DNA of 43,083 nt from Planctomycetaceae bacterium (GTDB taxonomy: Bacteria; Planctomycetota; Planctomycetia; Planctomycetales; Planctomycetaceae). A model generated the notes under the pieces. It worked only from the letters and a program-made list of their open reading frames with translations, was not told the origin of the DNA and searched no databases. The position numbers and the translations under genes are program-made. The stretch lies in the NCBI GenBank assembly GCA_028284885.1, contig JANQQW010000216.1:1-43083 (forward strand), in the 5' to 3' direction. Below, in pieces: positions 31,414 through 40,362 of this stretch. Every line of letters starts with the position of its first letter. Position 1 is the stretch's first letter.

Positions 31414-32804
31414 CCTCGACCGCAGTCGCTCCCGAGAGGACTCACCCGACGCCGGCGGAGCCGGACAAGCCTCGCGCGGGTTCGTCGCTGCTCCTGCGAC
31501 TGGCTGTGTTCGCCTATCTGGCCTCCCGCATCTGGGTGTTCCTGTTCGTCACGCCGATCTCGCCGGACCGCATCCTCTACTTCAAGTACGCCGTCCGCGG
31601 GATCGACTCGGGACGCGTGGCGTTCGCGGACTTCGAGATCGAGTACCCCCCCGTCGGCTACTGGGCGATGGCCGCACCGCGGCTCGTCGACGGGGAACGG
31701 CTCACGCCCGAGACGGTCACCGACCGTTCCGAGGTCGCCCGACAGTTCGGTCGGTACTCGCTGCTGTTCCGGCTGCAGATGCTGATCCTCGACGCCGTCG
31801 CCTTCGGGCTGTTCCTCGCACTCGTCCGACGGAGCCGGCCGGAGTTCGTCGGACTCGCGGCCTGGGGATACGTCCTCAGCACGACCGCACTCCACCACGT
31901 GCTGCTCGACCGGCTCGACGTCGGGCTGCTGGCCCTGCTGCTCGGCTGGTTGTGGACGCGGTCGCGTGTCCCGGCGGACGGACGTTCTGGGCCGTGGAAC
32001 GCGGCGTCCTACGCGATCCTCGGGTTCGGCATCGCGTTCAAACTGGTCGGTGTGGTCGCGCTCCCGTTCGTCCTGCTGTCCGATTTCCGAGCCGGAGCAG
32101 GGGGGACCGGCCGCCGTCTGCTCGACTGCGTCCTGCTCACGCTGGTGGCGGTGGTCGCCACCGCGTTGCCGTTCGCCGTCCACGCACCGTTCGCGGGCTG
32201 GAAGACGCTAGGCTTCCTGGAGTTCCACGGTGCACGGGGCATCCAGATCGAGTCGATCTACGCCAGCGGACTGTTCGTCGCGTCGTGGTTCGGACTCCCG
32301 ATCGAGACGGCGGTCGCCTACGGTTCCGCGAACGTGGAGTCGTCGTGGTCGGCTCTGCTGACCCGAGCGTCGCCGTTCGTCCTGTTGGCGGCGCTGGCCG
32401 CTCTCGGCCTGACGGCACTGATGCGCGGCCGCGACTACGACCGCCGCGCCGGCGAACTCGACGGCGTCCTCGCCATCCTGCTCACGCTCGTCCTCTCGAA
32501 GGTGCTCTCCGAGCAGTACTTCTTGTTCGGCCTGCCGCTGCTGCTACTCGCCACGGCCGGGAGCGGCGGCCGGGGGCGGTTCGCTGCCGTCGTCGTCGCC
32601 TGCTTCGTGATCGGCGTCGGCTCGACCGTCGTGTTCCCCCACCTGTGGTTCCCGGTCGTCCCGAACACGAACGTGCCGAACGCCTACTGCCTCGTCCCGG
32701 ACCTGCACTGGCTGCCCTGCATGATCCTCGTCGTGCGGAACGCCCTGTTTATGTCGCTGGTCACCCTGGCGCTCTTCACGAGACGAGGGGGGACGTCTTC
32801 GTGA
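31410..32804 (+). CDS. GT87-like (DUF2029) polyprenyl-phosphate mannosyltransferase
   Basis: The 464-residue product has about ten helices and the GT87/DUF2029 hallmarks: after the first helix, ILYFKYAVRGIDSGRVAFADFEIEYPP (acidic residue followed by EYPP at 78-81), and the later LLDRLDVGLLALLLG. Known: GT87 enzymes (PimE-like) add mannose or arabinose from polyprenyl-phosphate donors on the periplasmic side. The GTG start has a near-perfect ribosome binding site, AAGGAGGT, 5 bases away, which decides the start. It overlaps both neighbours by GTGA, so stoichiometric co-expression with glycosyltransferase E and the acyltransferase is expected. Confidence 0.8.
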   Translation: MTSTAVAPERTHPTPAEPDKPRAGSSLLLRLAVFAYLASRIWVFLFVTPISPDRILYFKYAVRGIDSGRVAFADFEIEYPPVGYWAMAAPRLVDGERLTPETVTDRSEVARQFGRYSLLFRLQMLILDAVAFGLFLALVRRSRPEFVGLAAWGYVLSTTALHHVLLDRLDVGLLALLLGWLWTRSRVPADGRSGPWNAASYAILGFGIAFKLVGVVALPFVLLSDFRAGAGGTGRRLLDCVLLTLVAVVATALPFAVHAPFAGWKTLGFLEFHGARGIQIESIYASGLFVASWFGLPIETAVAYGSANVESSWSALLTRASPFVLLAALAALGLTALMRGRDYDRRAGELDGVLAILLTLVLSKVLSEQYFLFGLPLLLLATAGSGGRGRFAAVVVACFVIGVGSTVVFPHLWFPVVPNTNVPNAYCLVPDLHWLPCMILVVRNALFMSLVTLALFTRRGGTSS

Positions 32805-34009
32805 ACCGCCACCTCGGACTGGACGTGCTGCGGGGAGTCGCCGTGCTGCTCGTACTGGTCGCCCACCTGCCCGCCGGTCCGGCATCGGTGGTCGTGCAGG
32901 CCTGTCAGATGACCGGCTGGATCGGCGTCGACCTGTTCTTCGTACTCAGCGGGTTCCTCGTCTCCGGACTCCTGTTCCGAGAGCACCAGCGGAACGGCCG
33001 GCTCGACGTCGGGCGGTTCCTGATTCGCCGCGGCCTGAAGATCTACCCGGCCTATTACGCCTTCCTCGCCGTCACGCTGGTCGGGTTCGTCGTGGCGAAC
33101 GCGGAGCTCGGATGGGTGTCGGCCGGCAGTCACGTCGTCTACCTGCAGAACTACCTCTTCCTGGTCTCCACGAAGCCCCCCGACCTCTGGGGACACACTT
33201 GGACGCTCGCCGTCGAGGAGCACTTCTACCTGCTGCTGGCGGGCACGTTCTGGCTGCTAGCGAGACGCCGTTCCGCGAACCCGTTCCCAGCCGTCCCCTG
33301 GATCTGCCTCGGGACGTCGGCCGTCTGCCTCGGCCTGCGGGCGGCCAGCATGCAGTGGCTGCCGCACTCGTACGCCACCCACTACTCGCCGACGCACCTG
33401 CGGCTCGACTCGCTCACGACCGGCGTCGCGTTCTCGTACCTGCTGCACTACCACCGCGACGCCACGACTCGGTTAGTCCGCAGCTGGACTCTGCCGCTCG
33501 CGTCCGTCGGGCTCGCGATGTTCCTCGGGCTCCCGCTGACCGTCGAACTCCACTCGACGCGGTGGATGTGGACCTACGGCTTCTCGCTCGTCGCGCTCGG
33601 CGGTGTGTTGCTGGTCGCCGTGGTCGTGGTGCGTGACTGGTCGTCGATCGCCCTGCTGCGGCCGGTCGCGTTCGTCGGCCGCTGTTCGTACTCGGTCTAC
33701 CTGTGGCACGGCGTCGCGCTCCTGCCGGTCGGGCTGTACCACTTCGTCGTGTTGCGAACGGGTGTCCCGCCGGGCATGCCGGCTTACGTCGGCGTCTGCA
33801 TCGCGTACGTCGGGACGGCGATCGCCCTCGGCGTCGCCGCAACGCGTCTCGTCGAAGACCCGGTGCTTCGGCTGCGCGACCGCGTCTGGCCGTCGTTCGC
33901 GACGTCGCAGCCGCCCACGCCGTTCCAGCCCCGCACGGACGACACTCCGGACGGACCGGCGCCGCTTCCGAGTCGACCGAAGTCCACACCCGTGGAGACC
34001 GCGCCGTGA
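32801..34009 (+). CDS. acyltransferase 3 family membrane O-acyltransferase 1 (OafA/YrhL-like)
   Basis: The 402-residue product transfers acyl groups, commonly acetyl, to a sugar hydroxyl on a surface glycan. Seen: the N-terminal signature RHLGLDVLRGVAVLLVLVAH (catalytic His), the GWIGVDLFFVLSGFLVSGLLF motif, RFLIRRGLKIYPAYY, the HTWTLAVEEHFYLLLAG motif and the late CSYSVYLWHGVAL. About ten helices span the protein and a short Pro-rich cytoplasmic tail ends it; there is no SGNH domain. The GTG start overlaps the previous stop (GTGA). The next gene encodes a close homologue, again with GTGA overlap. Confidence 0.9.
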   Translation: MNRHLGLDVLRGVAVLLVLVAHLPAGPASVVVQACQMTGWIGVDLFFVLSGFLVSGLLFREHQRNGRLDVGRFLIRRGLKIYPAYYAFLAVTLVGFVVANAELGWVSAGSHVVYLQNYLFLVSTKPPDLWGHTWTLAVEEHFYLLLAGTFWLLARRRSANPFPAVPWICLGTSAVCLGLRAASMQWLPHSYATHYSPTHLRLDSLTTGVAFSYLLHYHRDATTRLVRSWTLPLASVGLAMFLGLPLTVELHSTRWMWTYGFSLVALGGVLLVAVVVVRDWSSIALLRPVAFVGRCSYSVYLWHGVALLPVGLYHFVVLRTGVPPGMPAYVGVCIAYVGTAIALGVAATRLVEDPVLRLRDRVWPSFATSQPPTPFQPRTDDTPDGPAPLPSRPKSTPVETAP

Positions 34010-35265
34010 AACGACACCTGGGCCTCGACGTCCTCCGGGGCGTTGCCATCCTGCTCGTGTTGTTCCGCCACGCCCACGGCGACGTCGAGCTGCTGACACC
34101 GCTCAAGCGCGGGGGATGGATCGGAGTCGACCTGTTCTTCGTCCTCAGCGGCTTTCTGGTCTCCGGGCTGATCTTCCGCGAGTTCGACCAGCGCGGTCGC
34201 GTCGACGTCGGACGATTCCTCGTCCGGCGGGGCCTGAAGATCTACCCGCTGTACTACGTCTTCCTCGCGGTCACCACGTTGACGTGTCTCGCTGCGGGGA
34301 TCTCGATCACGTGGGACGCCTTGGCCATCCACGTCTTCTACGTCCAGAACTACGGCTGGGCGCTCGGCGTCGAGTCGTGGCCGATGGTGTGGGGGCCGCT
34401 CTGGAGTCTCGCAGTCGAGGAACAGTTCTACCTGCTGCTCGCACTGGGAACGGTGCTCGCGTGCCTCCGCGGAGGAAGTCGTCCGTTCCGGTTCGTCCCG
34501 TGGCTCGGCCTGGCGACCATTCCGGTCTGCCTGCTGCTCCGAGTGCTCGCCGCGCGCGAGGCCCCCGTGACCCTCGGGACACACCTGATCCCGACCCACC
34601 TGCGAATCGACGCGTTGATGCTCGGCGTCACGCTCTCCTACTGGACGCACTACCATCCGGAACGGGTCCGAGGACTCGCCCGTCGATGCGGCCCCGGACT
34701 TCTCGTCTGCGGCGTCGCCCTGCTCGGAATCCCCTTCCTGGTGGACATCGACGAACGGGGCGGTGCGACCTGGTTGTTGGTCTACGGACTGACGACGAAC
34801 GCGGTCGGAGCCGGACTGCTGCTCCTCTACACGATCTCGAGAGAGTGGTCGCCCGGCCGCGCGACGAACCTGCTCGCCCGAATCGGTCGTGACTCGTACT
34901 CCATCTACGTGTGGCACTACGTCGTGCTCCAGACTCTCGCCCTGGTGACGGTCGCGATTCTCCGCGTCCTCACCGGCATCCCCTTCGGCTTGGCAACGCT
35001 GAACGTCGTCTACTTCGTTGGCAGTCTCCTGTTCGGCATGCTCGTCGCCCGCTGTGTCGAGTGGCCGATCCTGCGGTTTCGCGACCGGCTCTGGCCGTCA
35101 CGCGTGGGGGCGGGACTACTCGCGCAACCTAGCTCCTCACGACAGAACGGCAGCATCGACGGTTCCGGCGACGCCGCCGGCGTGAACGTCGAGGAGACGG
35201 AACCACCAGCACGGAAGTCCTCGCTTCCGTCCTCCAAACCGGCCCCGGCGAAAACCCCAACTTGA
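34006..35265 (+). CDS. acyltransferase 3 family membrane O-acyltransferase 2
   Basis: The 419-residue product is a tandem paralogue of the previous gene: RHLGLDVLRGVAILLVLFRH, GWIGVDLFFVLSGFLVSGLIF, RRGLKIYPLYY, LWSLAVEEQFYLLLA and DSYSIYVWHYVVL. Differences lie in the loops and in a Ser/Pro-rich C-terminal tail of about 50 residues, suggesting a different sugar position or acyl group. The GTG start is set by the GTGA overlap. It is the last gene of the glycan operon; a hairpin follows 28 bases after the stop. Confidence 0.9.
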   Translation: MKRHLGLDVLRGVAILLVLFRHAHGDVELLTPLKRGGWIGVDLFFVLSGFLVSGLIFREFDQRGRVDVGRFLVRRGLKIYPLYYVFLAVTTLTCLAAGISITWDALAIHVFYVQNYGWALGVESWPMVWGPLWSLAVEEQFYLLLALGTVLACLRGGSRPFRFVPWLGLATIPVCLLLRVLAAREAPVTLGTHLIPTHLRIDALMLGVTLSYWTHYHPERVRGLARRCGPGLLVCGVALLGIPFLVDIDERGGATWLLVYGLTTNAVGAGLLLLYTISREWSPGRATNLLARIGRDSYSIYVWHYVVLQTLALVTVAILRVLTGIPFGLATLNVVYFVGSLLFGMLVARCVEWPILRFRDRLWPSRVGAGLLAQPSSSRQNGSIDGSGDAAGVNVEETEPPARKSSLPSSKPAPAKTPT

Positions 35266-35293
35266 CCGATCGAACCGCGGTTGCGACATTGAC

Positions 35294-35321
35294 GGATCAA
35301 CGAAGACTGCTTCGTCGATCC
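35294..35321 (+). terminator. hairpin after the glycan operon, probable terminator
   Basis: A 12-bp stem with one mismatch (GGATCAACGAAG / CTTCGTCGATCC) closes a 4-base ACTG loop. It lies between the acyltransferase 2 stop and the next ATG. There is no T-run (a C-run follows), so it may act as a weak or factor-assisted terminator or shape the leader of the DUF1549 operon. Confidence 0.45.
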
Positions 35322-35349
35322 CTCCCCCCCCGCCCAACCAGCCCACCAG

Positions 35350-37059
35350 ATGAGCGACCGCTCGAACCGAACACTCGCCTTGTTCGCCGCCGCCGCCGCA
35401 CTGCTGGCCACACCCCTCGCCGGTCGGTCGGAGGAGCCCCTCCACCAGGCGATCGACCGGTTGGTCGCGGCCCGCACACCGGGCTATGCGGCCAAGGCCG
35501 CCCCCGTCGCGGACGACGCCGAGTTCCTGCGACGCGTGACACTCGACCTCACGGGGACGATTCCTACGGTGGAGCGGACGCGGGCGTTCCTCGCCGACGA
35601 CGCTCCCGACAAGCGAACTCGGCTGATCGACGAACTGCTCGCCAGTCCTGAACACGAACGGCACCTCGCCCAGCAACTCGACGTCCAGCTGATGCAGCGG
35701 CGGCGAGCGGCCAAGGTGAAGGCGGCCGAGTGGGAGTCGTTCCTGCTGACCGCGACGCAGTCGAACACGCCGTGGGACGAGCTCGTGCGAGACGTGCTCG
35801 CCGCGGACGGACTCGACAAGGAACGTCGTGGTCCGGCTCGCTTCTACCTCGACCGCGACGGCGACGTGAACACCATCACGCGGGACGTCTCGGCGCTGTT
35901 CCTCGGTGCGAACATCGAGTGCGCTCAGTGCCACGACCACCCGGAGGTCGCCGACTACACGATCGACGACTACTACGGCCTGAGCGCCTTCTTCGTGCGG
36001 AGCTTCGTCTTCACGGACCCCAAGACCAAGCTGGCCGTGTACGCCGAGAAGGCCGAGGGCGAGGTGACGTTCAAGTCCGTCTTCGTCGAGGACGCCAAGG
36101 ACAGCTCGACACCGCCCCACCTTCCCGGGGAGAAGCCGATCCCGGACCCCGAGCTCGAGAAGGGGAAGGAGTACAAGGTCAAGCCGGCGAAGAACGTCCG
36201 GCCCGTGCCCGTCTACAGCCGCCGAGAGCAGTTGCCCGCACGCCTGGCCGCCGCCGAGAACGAACGATTCCGCCGGGCGGCCGCGAACCGCTTCTGGGCG
36301 ATGATGCTGGGCCGCGGGATCGTCCACCCGATCGACGCCGACCACTCGGACAACCCGCCCTCGCACCCCGAGTTGCTCGACCTGCTGGCGGCCGAGTTCG
36401 CCGCTCACGACTTCGACGTCCGCTGGCTTCTCCGCGAGATCGCCCTCAGCGAGACCTATCAGCGGGGAAGCCGGTTGCCGGAGTCCGTCACCGACCCCCT
36501 GCCGGAGTCCGCCTTCGCCCAGGCACTCCTCAAACCGCTGAGCCCGGAACAGTTCGGCCGTTCGCTCCTCGAGGCGACGGGCGTCACCGAGGCGACGCGT
36601 GCGGCCGAGCGAGCGGCCGTGCAGAAGGAGCTCGCAGCGAAGAAGACCGAACTCGGCGAGGTCGAGTTCGCCCGGGCGGTCGAGAAGCGGGTCCACGCGA
36701 AGCTGAAGGGGAACGAGACCCGCTTCGTCTCGCTGTTCGCGGCGGCCGCCGGCGAGGCGGACCCCGACTTCGAGGCCACCGTCGACCAGGCGATGTTCCT
36801 CATGAACGACAACGCCGTCCTCGGCCGGCTGCAGCCGAGCGGCCAGAACCTCCTCGCACGGCTCGTCGGGCTCGACGGCCAGTCCGACGAGATCGCCGCG
36901 GAACTCTACCTCGCCGTGCTCGCACGCCGACCGACGGACGAAGAGGTCGCGGACGTGCGGGACTATCTCGGCGACGCGACCGGCGAGGTCCGTCACGCCC
37001 GGCTGAGACAGCTGGCGTGGGCCCTGTTGGCGTCCGCCGAGTTTCGATTCGTCCACTGA
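35350..37059 (+). CDS. exported DUF1549/DUF1553 protein without PSCyt1 domain
   Basis: The 569-residue product has a signal peptide (LALFAAAAALLATPLAGRS), then DUF1549 (about 30-215: FLRRVTLDLTGTIPTVERTRAFL, LFLGANIECAQCHDHP with a CxxCH motif, YTIDDYYGLSAFF). A shortened DUF1553 follows (about 295-565: RFRRAAANRFWAMMLGRGIVHPID, NPPSHPELLDLLAAEF, VRWLLREIALSETYQRGSRLP). Known: these families are planctomycete hallmarks of unknown activity, often near sulfatases or DUF1501 proteins. Unlike the longer homologue at 40363 there is no N-terminal cytochrome domain. The DUF1501 gene follows 31 bases later, and the two are the classical pair. Confidence 0.9.
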   Translation: MSDRSNRTLALFAAAAALLATPLAGRSEEPLHQAIDRLVAARTPGYAAKAAPVADDAEFLRRVTLDLTGTIPTVERTRAFLADDAPDKRTRLIDELLASPEHERHLAQQLDVQLMQRRRAAKVKAAEWESFLLTATQSNTPWDELVRDVLAADGLDKERRGPARFYLDRDGDVNTITRDVSALFLGANIECAQCHDHPEVADYTIDDYYGLSAFFVRSFVFTDPKTKLAVYAEKAEGEVTFKSVFVEDAKDSSTPPHLPGEKPIPDPELEKGKEYKVKPAKNVRPVPVYSRREQLPARLAAAENERFRRAAANRFWAMMLGRGIVHPIDADHSDNPPSHPELLDLLAAEFAAHDFDVRWLLREIALSETYQRGSRLPESVTDPLPESAFAQALLKPLSPEQFGRSLLEATGVTEATRAAERAAVQKELAAKKTELGEVEFARAVEKRVHAKLKGNETRFVSLFAAAAGEADPDFEATVDQAMFLMNDNAVLGRLQPSGQNLLARLVGLDGQSDEIAAELYLAVLARRPTDEEVADVRDYLGDATGEVRHARLRQLAWALLASAEFRFVH

Positions 37060-37090
37060 GTCTCCCGTCAACGGAATCCGGAGATCGACC

Positions 37091-38362
37091 ATGTTCAACC
37101 GCGGAACTTGCGGATCGGCCGAACACGTCTCCCGCCGCGGCTTCCTCTCCGGGGCCACGACCGGTGCGGTCAGCGCGCTCGGGTTCTCCGGCATGACGAA
37201 GGTCGCCGGGGCGAACGAGCTGCGGTCGCAGCAGAAACGTGTCGTGCTCTTCTGGCTGGCGGGCGGCGTGAGCCAGCTGGAGACCTGGGATCCCAAGCCC
37301 GGTACCGACACCGGCGGCCCGTTCCTCGACATCCCGACGTCGGTCCCGGGCGTCAACGTCTGCGAACTGCTGCCGTACACGGCGAGGCAGATGCACCACC
37401 TCGCCGTCGTTCGTGGCGTGAACACGAAGGTCAACGACCACGGGAAGGGGGCCTACTTCATGCAGACCGGGCACCCGCAGACGCCCGGCTTCGAGTTCCC
37501 CTACCTCGGCTCGGCCCTGTCGTCGCTGCTCGTCCGCCCGGACAACCCGCTGCCCGGCTACGTCTGCATCGGCGGTGGTGGCAGCGCGAAGGAGTCCTCC
37601 TTCCTGGGCCCGCGGTTCGTGCCGGTGGCCGTCGCCGACAAGCCCCCGGCGAACATGCGGATCGCCGACGGACTGACCGCCGAGGAGGACGCCCGCCGCC
37701 GAGAACTCCGCGCCCGCATCGGCGACCGCTTCGCGAAGGGCCGCCGGGCCGCGACGACCGAGGTGTACGACGAGTCCTTCGACCAGGCCGCCGCCCTGAT
37801 CGCCCAGCGCGACGTCTTCGACTTTACCGGCATTCCCGACTCCGAGGTCGACAGGTACGGCGGTGGGGAGTTCGCGAGGCACTGCCTGATGGCCCGCCAA
37901 CTCGTCGAGGCCGGTTCCACCTTCACCAAGGTGACGCACCGCAACTACGACACGCACTCGGAGAACTTCAACTTCCACGTTGAGCAGTTGGGCGAGTTCG
38001 ACCAGCCGTTCGCCACCTTCGTCGCCGACCTCGCCGACCGGGGCCTGCTCGAGCACACGCTGGTCGTCGTGATGTGCGAGTTCGGCCGCACGCCACGGAT
38101 CAACCAGAAGATGGGCCGCGACCACTGGGGCACCGCCTGGTCCGTCGCGCTCGGCGGGATGGGGATTCAGGGCGGTGCCGTCGTCGGGGCTACCAACGCG
38201 AACGGGACGAAGGTCGTCGACCGCGAGGTCCACGGCGGGCACCTCTTCCACACCTACTACCGCGCCGTCGGGCTCGACCCCACGGCCGACTTCGTGCACG
38301 ACGGTCGCCCCTTCACCAAGGCGAAGGCGGGGTCCGAGGCGATCGAGGAGATTCTCGCGTGA
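37091..38362 (+). CDS. Tat-exported DUF1501 protein
   Basis: The 423-residue product has a twin-arginine signal (SRRGFLSGATTGAVSALGF) and a DUF1501 alkaline-phosphatase-like core. Seen: RVVLFWLAGGVSQLETWDPKPG with Asp in the metal-binding position, VNDHGKGAYFMQTGH, TLVVVMCEFGRTPRIN, GRDHWGTAWSVALGG and the late DREVHGGHLFHTYYRAVGLD. Known: the family has a sulfatase/phosphatase-type fold but no assigned substrate and is paired with DUF1549/DUF1553 proteins, as here. The Tat signal suggests export after folding with cofactor. Its stop overlaps the next start (GTGA). Confidence 0.9.
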   Translation: MFNRGTCGSAEHVSRRGFLSGATTGAVSALGFSGMTKVAGANELRSQQKRVVLFWLAGGVSQLETWDPKPGTDTGGPFLDIPTSVPGVNVCELLPYTARQMHHLAVVRGVNTKVNDHGKGAYFMQTGHPQTPGFEFPYLGSALSSLLVRPDNPLPGYVCIGGGGSAKESSFLGPRFVPVAVADKPPANMRIADGLTAEEDARRRELRARIGDRFAKGRRAATTEVYDESFDQAAALIAQRDVFDFTGIPDSEVDRYGGGEFARHCLMARQLVEAGSTFTKVTHRNYDTHSENFNFHVEQLGEFDQPFATFVADLADRGLLEHTLVVVMCEFGRTPRINQKMGRDHWGTAWSVALGGMGIQGGAVVGATNANGTKVVDREVHGGHLFHTYYRAVGLDPTADFVHDGRPFTKAKAGSEAIEEILA

Positions 38363-40296
38363 ACCGACACCTGAGAAGCAGCCCGCTCCTCCCCGTTCTC
38401 TCGGTGACGCTACTCGCGTTCGTCGGAGTCGTCCCCGGGGTCTTCGCGGCACCGCCCGCCGTGGAGTTCGCCCAGCGTGACTTGGAGCGTGCGAGACTCC
38501 TGGCCGATGCCGCGAACGAACAGGCGAAGTCGGCATCGCAGTCGCCCGAGCTCGCGGCCGTGGCGGCCGCCGAAGCGGCCAAGAAGTCGCTCGACGCGCT
38601 GCTCGCGAAACGGACGGCCGAGCTTCAGACGACGGAAGCCGCCCGCAAGAAGTCCGCGTCCGCACTGGCCGCGACGGAACAGGCGGCCGCCAAGGCCCAA
38701 GCCGCTGTCGATGCCGCAACCGCCCAACTGACGAAGGCCACCGCCGCCGAACGACAGGCCGCCTCCCTGCGTGACCGCTCACGGAACGCTCTCGCGCTCG
38801 CGGAAGCCGATCTCGCCAAGGCCAAAGAGGCGAAGGCGGACGGCGAGATCGACGCTCGGGAGCTTCTGGTCACCGCCGCGAGGACACAGCTCGCCTCCGC
38901 AGAGTCGGCCGTTGCGAAGGCCGTCGAGACCGTGAAGCGGGACACCGCATCACTCGCGACCACGAAGACTGCTTTCGCCAACGCAGAGACACAGGTGGCC
39001 GCGGCGACAGCCGAACTCGGTCGAGCGACCGGGCGAGTCGAAGCGGCCAAGGCGCAGCGGGACGAGGCGAAGACACTGGTCGACCAGGCCGCGCAGCTGC
39101 TGGAGAAGGTGAAGAAGCAGGCACAGCCCGCCGTCGAGGCCGAGAAGGCCGCCGCACAGCAGGCCGCCAAGGCGAAGGCTCTCCTCGCCGCCGCCACCGC
39201 GCGGCACCAGCGTGTCTCCGAGCACGCCGACCCGCCCGACCCGAAGGCGCTGCACGAGATCGCGAAGTACACCTTCGCTCGCCCTGCCATCGCGGTCCGT
39301 TTCGAGCCCACTGGCAGGAGCGTCGTTGCCGGTGTGCAGGAGAAGACGCTTCACCGGCAGGACCTGCTCACGTCCGAACGGACCACGATGTCCGGCCACC
39401 GGACCTGGGTACGTCGCCTGGCGCTTCAGGGGGACGACCTCTTGGTCAGCGGCGACTACTCGGGGGGGCTCGCCTGGTGGGATCCCTCCGCCGACTCACC
39501 GGAGCCGACCCGCGTCGTCGACGCCCACGAGGGCTACGTCCGGGGTGTCGCCGTCAGCCCAGACCGGCGCTTCGTCGCCTCCGGCGGCAACGACGGCTTC
39601 GTCCGGGTCTGGGACGCGGGAACCGGGCAACTCGTCGCCGAGATGGACGGACACCAACGGCTCTCGAAGGTGGCCGAGTACGCCGACACGCCTCAGCGTG
39701 TGTTCGTGAACCACGTCTACAACGTCGCGTTCGACCCGACGGGGCGCTATCTCGTCTCCGGGGACCTCGTCGGCGTCGTGAAGACGTGGGAGGTCGGGAC
39801 GTGGAAGCCGGTCCGCGACCTCGACGCGTCGCCGCTCCACGTCTACGACAAGACGTTTCGGGCCCACTGCGGCGGCATCCGCGGGATCGACTTCTCGCCC
39901 GACGGGAAGCTGGTCGCGGTCTGCGGCATCGGCGAGGTGACGAACGCGTTCGCGGGTGTCGGCAAGCCGACCGCCTGCGTCTTCGACGTCGAGTCCGGCG
40001 AACGGCTGGCCGTCCTCAAGCCGGCGGCCAACTTCCAGGGCGCCTGCTGGTCGATCCGCTTCCATCCGTCCGGGGAGTGGCTCGTCGGGGCCGGCGGTGG
40101 GGGAAGCGGCTCGCTGTGGTTCTGGAAGCCGACCGAGGAGAAGTCGTTCCACGCCGTGAAGACGCCGCACGTCGCCTACGACGTCGACTTCCACCCGGAC
40201 GGCCTGCGACTCGCCGTCGCCCTGTACGACAAGACGGTCCGACTCTACGACCTGCTTCCCGCCACGAAGCCTGCCCCCGCGACTCCCGCGAAGTAG
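38359..40296 (+). CDS. exported coiled-coil/WD40 protein
   Basis: The 645-residue product has a signal peptide (PLLPVLSVTLLAFVGVVPGVFA). A very Ala/Lys/Glu-rich coiled coil of about 260 residues follows (for example AEAAKKSLDALLAKRTAELQ), then six or seven WD40-like blades from about residue 300 (SGHRTWVRRLALQGDDLLVSGDYSG, AHEGYVRGVAVSPDRRFVASGG, DFSPDGKLVAVCG, IRFHPSGEWLVGAGG, DFHPDGLRLAVALYDKTVRLYDL). Known: WD40 proteins commonly accompany DUF1501 and PSCyt genes in planctomycetes. Inference: a periplasmic scaffold, the coiled coil spanning or dimerising and the propeller binding partners. The GTG start is set by the GTGA overlap with DUF1501, implying obligate co-translation. Confidence 0.85.
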   Translation: MNRHLRSSPLLPVLSVTLLAFVGVVPGVFAAPPAVEFAQRDLERARLLADAANEQAKSASQSPELAAVAAAEAAKKSLDALLAKRTAELQTTEAARKKSASALAATEQAAAKAQAAVDAATAQLTKATAAERQAASLRDRSRNALALAEADLAKAKEAKADGEIDARELLVTAARTQLASAESAVAKAVETVKRDTASLATTKTAFANAETQVAAATAELGRATGRVEAAKAQRDEAKTLVDQAAQLLEKVKKQAQPAVEAEKAAAQQAAKAKALLAAATARHQRVSEHADPPDPKALHEIAKYTFARPAIAVRFEPTGRSVVAGVQEKTLHRQDLLTSERTTMSGHRTWVRRLALQGDDLLVSGDYSGGLAWWDPSADSPEPTRVVDAHEGYVRGVAVSPDRRFVASGGNDGFVRVWDAGTGQLVAEMDGHQRLSKVAEYADTPQRVFVNHVYNVAFDPTGRYLVSGDLVGVVKTWEVGTWKPVRDLDASPLHVYDKTFRAHCGGIRGIDFSPDGKLVAVCGIGEVTNAFAGVGKPTACVFDVESGERLAVLKPAANFQGACWSIRFHPSGEWLVGAGGGGSGSLWFWKPTEEKSFHAVKTPHVAYDVDFHPDGLRLAVALYDKTVRLYDLLPATKPAPATPAK

Positions 40297-40362
40297 AATG
40301 TCGTGTGGCTCGCCGACCCGCTCCCGGTGAGCGACCCACCACGCCTTCCACCGCCCCCACCG

